Origin: Amycolatopsis japonica | GTDB taxonomy: Bacteria > Actinomycetota > Actinomycetes > Mycobacteriales > Pseudonocardiaceae | Assembly (NCBI RefSeq): GCF_000732925.1 | Contig: NZ_CP008953.1 | Location: 4,960,001-5,024,000, forward strand | DNA length: 64,000 bases | Direction: 5' to 3' | Shown: positions 51,232-59,199 of the stretch, in pieces | Numbering within the stretch: position 1 is the stretch's first letter | Layout: each line of letters starts with the position of its first letter | Position numbers and translations under genes: made by a program | The notes under the pieces: model-generated | What the model was told of the DNA's origin: nothing | Seen by the model: the letters and a program-made list of their open reading frames with translations, nothing else | Database searches by the model: none

Positions 51232-52747
51232 ATGACGGAGTTGCCCGGAACGCGTTCATTGTGGCTCGACACGGCTCCCGCTCCCGATCGCACCGGCACG
51301 CCGTTGCCGCCACAGGTCGACGTCGCGGTCCTCGGCGGCGGCATCGCCGGGCTCACCACGGCGTACCGGCTGGCGAGGGCCGGGCGTTCGGTCCTCGTGC
51401 TGGAGGCCGGCCGTTGTCGCCGCCGGGGTCTCCGGCCACACCACCGCCAAGATCAGCGCCCAGCACGGGCTCAAGTACGCCACGCTGGCCAAGACCAAGG
51501 GCACCGAAGCCGCCGCGATGTACGCGTACACGCAAGCGGCCGCCCTCGACTGGATCGCGGCGGCCACGGCCGAACTCGGCATCGACTGCGGGTTCACCCG
51601 CTCCGACAGCTTCGTTTACACGACCATGCCCGAGACCGTCGAAAGCCTCGAACGGGAGGCGGAAGCGGCCGCCGAAGCGGGTCTTCCGGCCTCCTACGTC
51701 ACCGAGGTCGACCTCGACGTGCCCGCCCTCGGCGCGGTCAAGTTCGCGTCGCAGGCGCATTTCCATCCGCGCCGCTGGCTGCTCGCGCTGGCCGCCGAAA
51801 TCGAACGCGCGGGCGGGACGATCGTCGAAGGGGTACGCGCGGAAGGTCTCGACGAACTCGGCGGGACCAAAGTGCGCACGAGCTCGGGTGACGTGCGCGC
51901 CGGTGAGGTCGTGGTCGCGACCCATTACCCCGTGTTCGACCGCGGCCTGTTCTTCGCCCGGCTCGATCCGGTCCGCGATCTGGTGGTCGCCGGACCCGTC
52001 GCGGGAAATCACCCACCCGAGGGGATGTACCTCGACGCCGACACCCACCACTCCGTCCGGAGCTACCTCAACGACGGTGTGCCGTACGCGGTCGTGGGCG
52101 GCGAGCATTACCGGGTCGGTGACTCCGTCGACGTCGAGAGCCGCTACGAACGGCTGGCCACGTGGGCGCGCGAGCACGCCGGCGTGCACCGGGTCACCCA
52201 CCGGTGGTCCGCGCACGATCTGTCCACTTTGGACTCCGTGCCCTATGTCGGGCGCTACCACCCGGCCAGCCGTCACCTCTGGGTCGCCACCGGCTTCGGC
52301 CAGTGGGGCATGACGGGCGGCACCGCGGCCGGGCTGCTGCTCGCGGATCTGCTGACCGGACGCGACAATCCGTCGGCGGGCCTGTACGACCCGAACCGCT
52401 TCGACCTCCGGTCGGCGATTTCGACCGTGGAGAACAACGCCACCGTGGCGAAATTCCTGGTGGGCGACCATCTCAGCGCGTTGCGCAAACCCGCTTCCCT
52501 CGACGAACTCGTGCCCGGCGAGGCGAAGGTGACCCGGGACGGCGGCGAACTCGTCGCCGCCTACCGCGATCCGGGTGGCGAGCTGCACGCCGTCGGCGCC
52601 CACTGCACCCATCTCGGCTGCCTCGTCGCGTTCAACAACGCGGAGAAGACCTGGGACTGCCCGTGCCACGGTTCGCGGTTCGGGCTGGACGGGTCGGTGA
52701 TCCAGGGACCGGCCGTGCGCGCGCTACCGAAGAAGCGGGAGCGGTGA
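51232..52747 (+). pseudogene. FAD-dependent oxidoreductase with C-terminal Rieske domain, frameshifted
   Basis: Encodes a DAO-type oxidoreductase (DVAVLGGGIAGLTTAYRLAR) followed by a Rieske [2Fe-2S] domain (HCTHLGC, then CPCHGSRFG). The frame breaks near 51414: reading ...LEAG then CCGTTGTCGCC changes frame, whereas removal of one T restores LEAGRVAAGVSGHTTAK and continues to the stop. The total length, 3n+1, agrees with one inserted base. Downstream coding is otherwise intact, so this is either a very recent mutation or a sequence error. Restored protein about 504 residues. The stop overlaps the next gene start (TGATG). Confidence 0.85.
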
Positions 52748-53844
52748 TGACCGGGATCGGCATCGAAGAAGAGTTCCTGCTGGTGGATCCCAGAACCGGG
52801 GTGAGCTGCCCCCGGGCCGAGGCGGTGCTCGAACGGCACCGGATCTGCTGTCCGCTGCCGGACGGCGCGGCGGTCCACCGGGAACTGCGGCCGACCCAGA
52901 TCGAGGCCGCCACCGGCGTCTGCGACACGGCCGACGAGTTGTACGAGCACCTGACCGCGGGGCGCCGCACGCTCGCCGAGGCGGCCGCGGGCGAGGACTG
53001 CGCCATCATCGCCGCCGGCACTCCCCCGCGTCCCTCGCCCGACCGCGACCACGACGCCGTCGACCGGTTCGGCAAGGTCGACGCGCTGTACGCCGGGGTG
53101 GTCAAGGCCTACGAGGCCTGCGGATGCCATGTGCACGTCGGCGTGCCCGACCGGGAGACCGCGGTCGCCGTGGTGAACCATCTGGGTGAATGGCTGCCCA
53201 CCCTGCTGGCGTTGTCGGGCAACTCGCCCTTCGAAGGCGGCCGCGACACCGGTTACGAGAGCTGGCGGATGGTGGAGCAGAGCCGGTTCCCCGGCTCGGG
53301 TATCGCCCCGTACTTCGTCGACGCCGCCGCTTACGAGGAACAGGTCGGGAAGCTGGTGGACTGCGGGGTCCTGGTGGACGAGAACCAGACCTTCTGGCTC
53401 GCGAGGCCGTCGGCGCGGTGGCCGACCGTCGAGGTCCGCGCCGCCGACACCGCGTCCACCGTGGACGAAGCCGTATTGCAGGGACTGCTGACCCGGGCAC
53501 TGGTGCGCACCGCCCTCGCCGACCTGGACCACGGTGTGGAGGCCGTGCCACTGGATCCGCAGATCGCCGCCGCGGCCGTGTGGTCGGCCGCGCGTCACGG
53601 GCTTTCGGGCCCCGCCGTCGACCCGGTGGCGGGAAAGCCGGTCCCGGCGGGCGACCGGGTCGCCGCGCTGCTGTCGCGTACCCGCCAGGCGTTGGAGGAC
53701 ACGGGCGACGCGGACCTCGTCCGCACCCTGCTCGGCCGGCTGGAACGGGAGGGCACCGGCGCCGAACGGCAGCGCCGGGCCGCCGCCGACGGAGAGATCG
53801 CGGTGTTGCGGATGCTGACCGAAGAGACGGTTCCGCACGCCTAG
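52747..53844 (+). CDS. GCS2-type carboxylate-amine ligase (YbdK family), copy 2
   Basis: A 365-residue YbdK-type ligase: TGIGIEEEFLLVDPRTGVSC, LRPTQIEAATGVCDTADELY, the motif CGCHVHVGVPDRETAVAVV and RWPTVEVRAADT. Clearly distinct from the copy at 44797 (the acidic first loop and spacing differ). Its ATG overlaps the oxidoreductase stop, so it depends on that gene's transcript and, given the frameshift, on reinitiation. Both copies lie in the same stress region, so two different acid/amine pairs are likely. Confidence 0.9.
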   Translation: MTGIGIEEEFLLVDPRTGVSCPRAEAVLERHRICCPLPDGAAVHRELRPTQIEAATGVCDTADELYEHLTAGRRTLAEAAAGEDCAIIAAGTPPRPSPDRDHDAVDRFGKVDALYAGVVKAYEACGCHVHVGVPDRETAVAVVNHLGEWLPTLLALSGNSPFEGGRDTGYESWRMVEQSRFPGSGIAPYFVDAAAYEEQVGKLVDCGVLVDENQTFWLARPSARWPTVEVRAADTASTVDEAVLQGLLTRALVRTALADLDHGVEAVPLDPQIAAAAVWSAARHGLSGPAVDPVAGKPVPAGDRVAALLSRTRQALEDTGDADLVRTLLGRLEREGTGAERQRRAAADGEIAVLRMLTEETVPHA

Positions 53845-53853
53845 ATCGGGTAC
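53830..53853 (+). promoter_or_regulatory. SigF/SigB-like promoter of the haem-oxygenase-like gene
   Basis: GTTC-N14-GGGTAC, spanning the end of the GCS2 gene; 9 nt to ATG 53863. Confidence 0.65.
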
Positions 53854-53862
53854 TCGCGCGAC

Positions 53863-54873
53863 ATGACGACGATCGACCGTGACGTGGCCGCGAGGCTGCC
53901 TGAAATCCGCGGCCCGCTTTCGGCGGCCGTGGTGGACACCCTGGCGGGCGGACGCCGAGACGATTTCGACCCCGACGTGGCGACCGGCGCCGACCCGTTC
54001 GGTGAAGACCTCCAGCTGGCGCTGCACGTCTGCTACGAACTCCACTACCAGGGCTTCGACGGCGTCGACTCGGAGTGGGAGTGGGACTCGCGGCTGCTCG
54101 CCTTCCGGTCCGTTCTGGAGCACGTGTTCCTCGACGGCATCCGCGCCGCCGTGCCCGGTGGGGACGACGTCGGCGGGCTGCTGGACGAGTTGCTCGTCGA
54201 ACCCGTCGAAGGCGGCGGCGTTTCCCACTTCCTGCGTGACGAGGGCGAATGGTGGCACGTCGAGGAGTACTTCGCGCAGCGGTCGATCTACCACTTGAAG
54301 GAGGCCGATCCCCACGCGTGGGTGATCCCGCGCCTGCGGGGCAGGGCCAAGGCCGCGCTGGTCGCCGTGGAGTTCGACGAGTTCGGCGGCGGGCGGGCCG
54401 ATCAGGCGCATTCCCGGCTGTTCGGGGATCTGCTGACCGCCGCCGGCCTGTCGGACGGCTACCTCGCCTACCTCGATCACGTCCCCGCCTGCACACTCGC
54501 GACGGTGAACATGATGTCGCTGTTCGGCCTGCACCGGGGCCTGCGTGGCGCGCTCGTCGGCCATTTCGCCGCCGCCGAGATCACCACCGCGCCCGCCGCC
54601 CGGCGTATGGACCAGGCGTTGGAACGTCTTGGCGCGGCACCGGAATGCCGCTACTTCTATACCGAGCACATCGAGGCCGACGCGGTGCACGAACAGGTGC
54701 TGCGGCACGACGTCGTCGGCGATCTGCTCGACCGCGAACCCGAGCTCGCGGCGGATGTCGCGCTGGGCATCCAGGCCACCGACCTGCTGGAAACCCGGCT
54801 GACCGAGCACCTGCTCGGTGCTTGGTCAGCCGGGGAGACCTCACTCCTCAGGCCGCTGCATCCCCTGCCGTGA
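53863..54873 (+). CDS. iron-containing redox enzyme (haem-oxygenase-like di-metal fold)
   Basis: A 336-residue helical protein of the haem-oxygenase-like diiron group: ligand-type motifs IYHLKEADPHAWVIPR near 145-160, AVEFDEFGGGR near 170 and YTEHIEADAVHEQVL near 270. Relatives oxidise or cleave small molecules with O2 (SznF, UndA, BesC types), but the reaction here is unknown. It starts 9 nt after a -10 box, leaderless. Placed beside a CDGSH [2Fe-2S] gene that overlaps its 3' end, which could supply electrons. Confidence 0.85.
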   Translation: MTTIDRDVAARLPEIRGPLSAAVVDTLAGGRRDDFDPDVATGADPFGEDLQLALHVCYELHYQGFDGVDSEWEWDSRLLAFRSVLEHVFLDGIRAAVPGGDDVGGLLDELLVEPVEGGGVSHFLRDEGEWWHVEEYFAQRSIYHLKEADPHAWVIPRLRGRAKAALVAVEFDEFGGGRADQAHSRLFGDLLTAAGLSDGYLAYLDHVPACTLATVNMMSLFGLHRGLRGALVGHFAAAEITTAPAARRMDQALERLGAAPECRYFYTEHIEADAVHEQVLRHDVVGDLLDREPELAADVALGIQATDLLETRLTEHLLGAWSAGETSLLRPLHPLP

Positions 54874-55056
54874 CCGGCGGCGATGGCTCGTGTCGCAGAA
54901 CGGGTAACGCTTGCTGCGGCGGCAGGCGCAGAGGGCGACCACGAAGCGATCCGAGGTCACCGTCTCGCCGTCGTCCGTGACGATCTCGACCGGCCCCTCC
55001 ACCAGGAGGGGCCCGCCGGATTCGATCCGGACCCTGGTCCTACGGCCGGTCGGCAC
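54841..55056 (-). CDS. CDGSH iron-sulfur domain protein
   Basis: A 71-residue protein with one CDGSH-type motif, CACRRSKRYPFCDTSH, whose three Cys and one His hold a [2Fe-2S] cluster. A short N-terminal beta part (GPLLVEGPVEIV) is usual for bacterial single-motif members. GTG 55056 lies inside the end of the methyltransferase gene, and the 3' 33 bp overlap the convergent haem-oxygenase-like gene. Electron transfer to that enzyme or cluster storage is plausible. Confidence 0.88.
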   Translation of the reverse strand: MPTGRRTRVRIESGGPLLVEGPVEIVTDDGETVTSDRFVVALCACRRSKRYPFCDTSHRRRSRQGMQRPEE

Positions 55057-55732
55057 GGATCACCACCAGATCCTCGTGACACTGCTCGGCCTCGATCAGG
55101 CCCGCCGCTTCGAGGAAGGCCGCCCGTGCCCGCATGACCGGCCCGAAGGGGATCGATCGGGTGGCGACCACCGACGGTGTCAACCCCGCCGCCCGCAACT
55201 GCGTCAATGACGTGTCGGGGCCGGAGACCGCGGAGTGGACCATCATCAGGTAGCCGCCCGGCGCCACCAATTCGGCCGCCTGGGCACAGACCTGGTCGAG
55301 CACGATCCGGCCGTCCGGCCCCGCGTCCCACGCCCGTGCGGCGCCGGTGGCGGGCACCGGCGAGGGAACGTACGGCGGGTTCGCCAGCACGACGTCGAAC
55401 GGGCCACCGCTCGCCGCCTCGGCCAAGCCGCCACGAAGCGGCCGGACCGGGAGGCCGCGTAGCCGCGCGTTGACCCATACGGCGGCCAGCGCCCGCCGGG
55501 AGATGTCCACGGCGGTCACCGATCTCGCGCCGTGCGCCGCGGCCGTCAGCGCGAGGGCTCCGGTGCCGGTGCAGAGGTCGAGGACTTTCGCTTCGCGGGG
55601 CATCCCCGACGCGCTCAACGCGCTCGCCAGCAACCACGTGTCGTGTTGCGGGCGGTAGACCCCCGGCGGCCGCAGCAGCCATGGCCGCGCCGGGGCGAGT
55701 GGAATCGTTGCTGCCTGGGAGATCGCGGTCAT
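55040..55732 (-). CDS. HemK/PrmC-like class I methyltransferase
   Basis: A 230-residue SAM methyltransferase: motif I VLDLCTGTGALALTAAAHGA, motif II VTAVDISRRAL and the amino-methylating motif DVVLANPPYVPSP. NPPY enzymes methylate Gln or Asn side chains or bases; the short length lacks the PrmC N-terminal domain, so the substrate may differ from release factor. ATG 55732 follows GGAGGGG, 31 nt after a SigF-like -10 box. Confidence 0.9.
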   Translation of the reverse strand: MTAISQAATIPLAPARPWLLRPPGVYRPQHDTWLLASALSASGMPREAKVLDLCTGTGALALTAAAHGARSVTAVDISRRALAAVWVNARLRGLPVRPLRGGLAEAASGGPFDVVLANPPYVPSPVPATGAARAWDAGPDGRIVLDQVCAQAAELVAPGGYLMMVHSAVSGPDTSLTQLRAAGLTPSVVATRSIPFGPVMRARAAFLEAAGLIEAEQCHEDLVVIRADRP

Positions 55733-55763
55733 GTCCCCTCCGGTTCGCCGTAGTTGCCCACGG

Positions 55764-55788
55764 CTACCCCGGTCGTATGGCGCGAAAC
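55764..55788 (-). promoter_or_regulatory. SigF/SigB-like promoter of the methyltransferase-CDGSH operon
   Basis: Minus strand GTTT-N15-GGGTAG, 31 nt before ATG 55732, with a normal ribosome site in the leader. Confidence 0.75.
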
Positions 55789-55806
55789 GTCCACAATGGT
55801 CGGCCC

Positions 55807-55854
55807 GGTCGTGAGTGGCGTTTCGGGTTCTAACCCGAAACGCCACTCACGACC
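55807..55854. repeat. 48-bp hairpin, family C, copy 3
   Basis: Identical to 33348-33395: 23-bp arms beginning GGTCGTGAGTGGCGTTTCGG and centre GGGTTCTAACCC. Confidence 0.95.
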
Positions 55855-55900
55855 AACTGGACCGCTCATCGGTTCCGGTTCCTTGCCCCGCTTGAGGTAC

Positions 55901-55947
55901 GTGAAGGCCCCCTTCATTGCGCTAGACGCAGTGAAGGGGGCCTTCAC
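55901..55947. repeat. 47-bp hairpin, family B variant
   Basis: Arms GTGAAGGCCCCCTTCATTGC and GCAGTGAAGGGGGCCTTCAC with one G-T-type mismatch, loop around GCTAGAC. The CCC/GGG core replaces the CTC/GAG of the 10117 copy on both arms. Confidence 0.92.
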
Positions 55948-55990
55948 ATACAGCTGGTGTGACGGCTAGGGCGAGTGGGGTGCCCCGCAA

Positions 55991-56045
55991 GTCCGTGAAG
56001 GCCTCCTTGAGGGACTCTGGGTCCCTCAAGGAGGCCTTCACGGAC
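55991..56045. repeat. 55-bp perfect hairpin, family A, copy 2
   Basis: Identical over all 55 bases to 1208-1262, including the CTCTGGG loop, although 54.7 kb away. Confidence 0.96.
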
Positions 56046-56150
56046 CGCACTCGCGTGATTCAAGCCGTAACTCACGTGATCAGCGGCGGAACACCGAGTG
56101 GAGCCTCCAGTCACGCGAGTTCCGTGCCTGATCACGCGAGTCACGCCTTC
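56046..56150. repeat. degenerate CACGCGAG/CGTGATC repeats
   Basis: Several imperfect copies of CTCGCGTGATT, CTCACGTGATCA and CACGCGAGTT in both orientations. Similar words occur at about 46291-46340 between the SCO4402-like and DUF6098-like genes. Confidence 0.6.
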
Positions 56151-56211
56151 ACCCATCACTAGAACGCGAGAAAGCGGGTAATCGCGAGGAAACCGAACGA
56201 AGGAGACCCTC

Positions 56212-56349
56212 ATGGACACCGGACCCGCCAAGGGCGATTCCACCGACAGCGAGAAACTGGACCAGGAAGACCACGAAGAGACCCGCGGCGAACAGGGCAC
56301 GTCGTCCGGCGACCCGCACGACGACACCGACCCGCAGTCCGGTGAATGA
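56212..56349 (+). CDS. 45-residue acidic, disordered small protein
   Basis: Good ribosome site (AAGGAG 6 nt upstream) and complete frame. The peptide is extremely acidic and polar (DSTDSEKLDQEDHEETRGEQ, then DPHDDTDPQSGE), with no hydrophobic core, so it must be disordered or bind a basic partner. A GGGTAA box lies 30 nt upstream without a clear -35. Such small acidic proteins recur in actinobacterial stress regulons as far as I recall; function unknown. Confidence 0.65.
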   Translation: MDTGPAKGDSTDSEKLDQEDHEETRGEQGTSSGDPHDDTDPQSGE

Positions 56350-56366
56350 AGCGCGCCGCCGAACGC

Positions 56367-56391
56367 GTTTCGCGGCCGCACCACGGGGTAC
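56367..56391 (+). promoter_or_regulatory. SigF/SigB-like promoter of the DUF4383-glycosyltransferase operon
   Basis: GTTT-N15-GGGTAC, 33 nt before ATG 56425, with GGAGG in the leader. Confidence 0.75.
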
Positions 56392-56424
56392 CCGATCGGC
56401 TCGCGGCGAAACGGAGGCTTTCCG

Positions 56425-56856
56425 ATGAACCTACGTACGACGGGCTTCCTTCTGCGACCGGTGGTGCTGGTCATCGCGCTGGTCCACCTCGTCCTGGGTG
56501 TGCTCGGCTTCTTCTTCCTCCCCGAGGCGAACGAGGTCGGCGAAAACACGCTGTGGATCTTCAGCGCGACGGGCATGCTCGACGTCATCCGCACCGTGAT
56601 CGGCGTCGTCGGCCTGGTCGCCGTGGCCAAACCGTCCGCGATCCCGGCCTACAGCTGGCTGGTCTTCGTCGCGTTCACGGGTTTGACCGCTTTCGGTGTT
56701 CTCTCGGCGGGGACCGATTCCGCCGGTGACGCCGTCAACCTCAACTGGGCCGACAACGTCCTGCACGGGGTGACCGCCCTCGTGGCGCTCGTGGTGGGCG
56801 TCGCGTCCACTCGCGTTTCCCAGCGGAAGCAAAGTAAGACAACGGAAAACGTTTAG
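56425..56856 (+). CDS. DUF4383-type four-TM membrane protein
   Basis: A 143-residue membrane protein with four helices (RPVVLVIALVHLVLGVLGFF; NTLWIFSATGMLDVIRTVIG; SWLVFVAFTGLTAFGVLSAG; VLHGVTALVALVVGVAS) and the NWADNVLHG motif typical of DUF4383. Function unknown. First gene of an operon with two glycosyltransferases (28- and 29-bp gaps). Confidence 0.85.
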   Translation: MNLRTTGFLLRPVVLVIALVHLVLGVLGFFFLPEANEVGENTLWIFSATGMLDVIRTVIGVVGLVAVAKPSAIPAYSWLVFVAFTGLTAFGVLSAGTDSAGDAVNLNWADNVLHGVTALVALVVGVASTRVSQRKQSKTTENV

Positions 56857-56884
56857 TCCGTCCACAACGGGCAACTTGGCGGGT

Positions 56885-57850
56885 ATGACGAAATCGGCCC
56901 CGCTCCGGATTCTCCTGTGGCACGTGCACGGTTCCTGGACCGAGGCCTTCGTCCGAAGTGGCCACCACTGTTTCCTGCCGCTCCTCGACGAAGGCGGACC
57001 GTGGGGTCGCGGACTCAGCGGCCGTGACTGGCCCTCCGCCCAAGAGGTTCCCGTCGACGAACTGAAGGATCTCGACGTCGATGTCGTGATCCTTCAGCGG
57101 GCCGAGGAGATCCACTTGTCGGCGCGGTGGCTGCGCCGCCGTCCCGGCAAGGAAGTGCCCGCCGTCTACGTCGAGCACAACACGCCCCGGGAGCACGCCG
57201 CCACCACGCGGCATCCGCTGGCCGAGCGCGACGACATCCCGCTGGTCCACGTGACCCATTTCAACGAACTGATGTGGGACTCCGGCCTCGCGCCCACGGT
57301 GGTCGTGCCGCACGGGATCCCCGATCCCGGCGAGCGGTACACCGGGGAACTGCCCCACGGCGCGGCCCTGATCAACGAACCCGCGCGACGGGGACGGATC
57401 ACCGGAACCGATCTGCTCCCCGCCTTCGCGGAGATCGCGCCGGTCGACGTGTACGGGATCGGCGCGGAAGAACTCGACGGACGACACCCCGCGGTACGTC
57501 CCGGCGGCGATCTGCGGAGCCGGGAGCTGTACGACGAAGTGGCCCGGCGCCGCGTCTACCTCCACACCGCGAGGTGGACGTCGCTGGGCCTTTCGCTGCT
57601 CGAAGCGATGCATCTGGGCATGCCGGTCGTGGCACTGGCGACCACCGAAGCGGTACTCGCGGTCCCGCCGGACGCCGGCGCCGTCTCGACGGACGTCAAG
57701 GCGCTGGCGAAGGCGTACCGCGAGCTCATCCACGAACCCGATTTCGCCGTGCTGGCAGGAAAAACCGCGCGAGAGTTCGCGTTGAGCCACTACGGGCTCG
57801 ACGCGTTCCTCAGCCGCTGGGACGCCCTGCTGGCCGAAGTGACCGCTTGA
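56885..57850 (+). CDS. glycosyltransferase (GT4-like)
   Basis: A 321-residue GT-B fold protein: RILLWHVHGSWTEAFVRSGH at the start, VYVEHNTPREHAA, and the C-terminal nucleotide-sugar region TSLGLSLLEAMHLGMPVVAL. Probably retaining, like the GT4 enzyme after it. ATG 56885 is preferred over TTG 56876. Acts in the cytoplasm on an unknown acceptor within the stress glycan block. Confidence 0.85.
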   Translation: MTKSAPLRILLWHVHGSWTEAFVRSGHHCFLPLLDEGGPWGRGLSGRDWPSAQEVPVDELKDLDVDVVILQRAEEIHLSARWLRRRPGKEVPAVYVEHNTPREHAATTRHPLAERDDIPLVHVTHFNELMWDSGLAPTVVVPHGIPDPGERYTGELPHGAALINEPARRGRITGTDLLPAFAEIAPVDVYGIGAEELDGRHPAVRPGGDLRSRELYDEVARRRVYLHTARWTSLGLSLLEAMHLGMPVVALATTEAVLAVPPDAGAVSTDVKALAKAYRELIHEPDFAVLAGKTAREFALSHYGLDAFLSRWDALLAEVTA

Positions 57851-57879
57851 TTCCGCCGCAGGCGGAGGGAAGGAGCCCG

Positions 57880-59097
57880 ATGAGGATCGCGATGGTTTCC
57901 GAGCACGCGAGCCCGCTCGCCGCCATGGGCGGAGCCGACGCCGGGGGTCAGAACGTCCACGTCGCGGCGCTTTCCTCGGCGCTGAGCAGGCAGGGACACG
58001 ACGTCACCGTCTACACGCGCCGCGACAACCGCCGTGTCGCCGCGACCGTCGAGACCCCGGACGGCTACCGCGTCGTCCACGTTCCCGCGGGACCGGCCAA
58101 AAAGCTGCCGAAGGACGAGCTGCTGCCATCTATGGGCGAGTTCGGCCGGGTGCTGCGGTCCCGCTGGGCCAAGGACCGGCCCGACGTCGTCCACGCGCAT
58201 TTCTGGATGTCCGGCCTGGCTTCGATTCTCGCGGCGAAGGACCTCGGAATCCCCGTGGCACAGACCTTTCACGCGCTGGGCGTGGTGAAACGCCGCTATC
58301 AGGGCAAGAACGACACGAGCCCGCCCGACCGGATCCGGCTCGAGCGGATGATCGCCAAACAGGCCGACCGCGTGATCGCGACCTGCTCGGACGAGGTCTT
58401 CGAACTCGTGCGGATGGGGCTGCCGCGATCGCGTGCTTCGGTAGTCCCGTGTGGTGTCGACCTGACCACGTTCACCCCGGATGGTGGCGTGGCAGGCCGG
58501 ACGGCTCGACGCCGGATCGTCAGCGTCGGCAGGCTGGTCCCGCGCAAGGGGTTCGACCTCGCCATCGCCGCGCTGCCGTCGCTCCCGGACACGGAACTGG
58601 TCATCGTGGGCGGCCCGGACGCGGGGCCGCTCGACAAGGCGCCGGAGGTCCGGCGGTTGCGGGCGATCGCCGACCGGGCCGGCGTCGGCGACCGCGTACA
58701 CCTGCCCGGGCTCGTATCGCGCGAGCAGATGCCCGCGCTCCTGCGTTCCGCCGACGCGGTGGTCTGCACGCCTTGGTACGAACCGTTCGGCATCGTGCCG
58801 CTGGAGGCGATGGCCTGCGGTGTCCCGGTCGTGGCGACGGCCGTCGGCGGGCTGACCGACACGGTCGTCGACGGGGTCACCGGGATGCTGGTCCCGCCGC
58901 GCAACCCCGGGGAGCTGGCGGCGGCGTTGCGGCGCCTCCTCGGTGACGCTTCGTTGTGCGAGTCGTTCGGACTCGCCGGAGCCGATCGGGTGCGGGCCCG
59001 GTACTCGTGGGACAGGGTCGCTTCGGATTGCTTGCGCTCTTACGGACGCGTTCCGGCCGGGGAGACGGAAGTGGCGGCGGCCGCTTCACCTTCCTGA
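57880..59097 (+). CDS. glycosyltransferase family 4
   Basis: A 405-residue GT4 enzyme: donor-loop GGADAGGQNVHVAALSSALS near 17-36, HFWMSGLA, the acceptor-side PCGVDLTTFTPDGG, GRLVPRKGFDLAIAALPSL, and the E-x7-E region YEPFGIVPLEAMACGVPVVA. Retaining transferase using a nucleotide sugar. ATG 57880 has GGAGGGAAGGAG upstream. Second transferase of the operon; hairpins after its stop probably end transcription. Confidence 0.92.
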   Translation: MRIAMVSEHASPLAAMGGADAGGQNVHVAALSSALSRQGHDVTVYTRRDNRRVAATVETPDGYRVVHVPAGPAKKLPKDELLPSMGEFGRVLRSRWAKDRPDVVHAHFWMSGLASILAAKDLGIPVAQTFHALGVVKRRYQGKNDTSPPDRIRLERMIAKQADRVIATCSDEVFELVRMGLPRSRASVVPCGVDLTTFTPDGGVAGRTARRRIVSVGRLVPRKGFDLAIAALPSLPDTELVIVGGPDAGPLDKAPEVRRLRAIADRAGVGDRVHLPGLVSREQMPALLRSADAVVCTPWYEPFGIVPLEAMACGVPVVATAVGGLTDTVVDGVTGMLVPPRNPGELAAALRRLLGDASLCESFGLAGADRVRARYSWDRVASDCLRSYGRVPAGETEVAAAASPS

Positions 59098-59120
59098 GGT
59101 CCAGTCGTTCCACAGCTGTT

Positions 59121-59171
59121 TCGCGAAAGCCACTTTCGGGACATCACATGTCGCGAAAGTGGCTTTCGCGA
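59121..59171. repeat. 51-bp hairpin, family E, copy 1
   Basis: TCGCGAAAGCCACTTTCGGG... pairs with ...CGAAAGTGGCTTTCGCGA across a 3-nt loop with one mismatch. Terminator-like position between convergent genes. Confidence 0.9.
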
Positions 59172-59199
59172 CATGTCTCGACCATGGGTCTTCGCCGAC

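Larger units (their letters stand above)
55733..56211. other. 479-bp intergenic region with three hairpins and degenerate repeats
   Basis: Holds the methyltransferase promoter, then families C, B and A hairpins (55807-56045) and about 100 bp of CACGCGAG/TCACGTGATC-type degenerate repeats (56046-56150). No gene is supported until the small acidic ORF at 56212. Confidence 0.8.

Noticed and set aside
9863..56045. Palindromic repeats as a CRISPR array
   Set aside because: Copies are not regularly spaced, have no spacers between them and no cas genes are near.
56876..56886. GGGTAT overlapping the ATG of the first glycosyltransferase as a stress promoter
   Set aside because: There is no GTTT-like box at 14-17 nt upstream; the gene is better explained as second in the DUF4383 operon.
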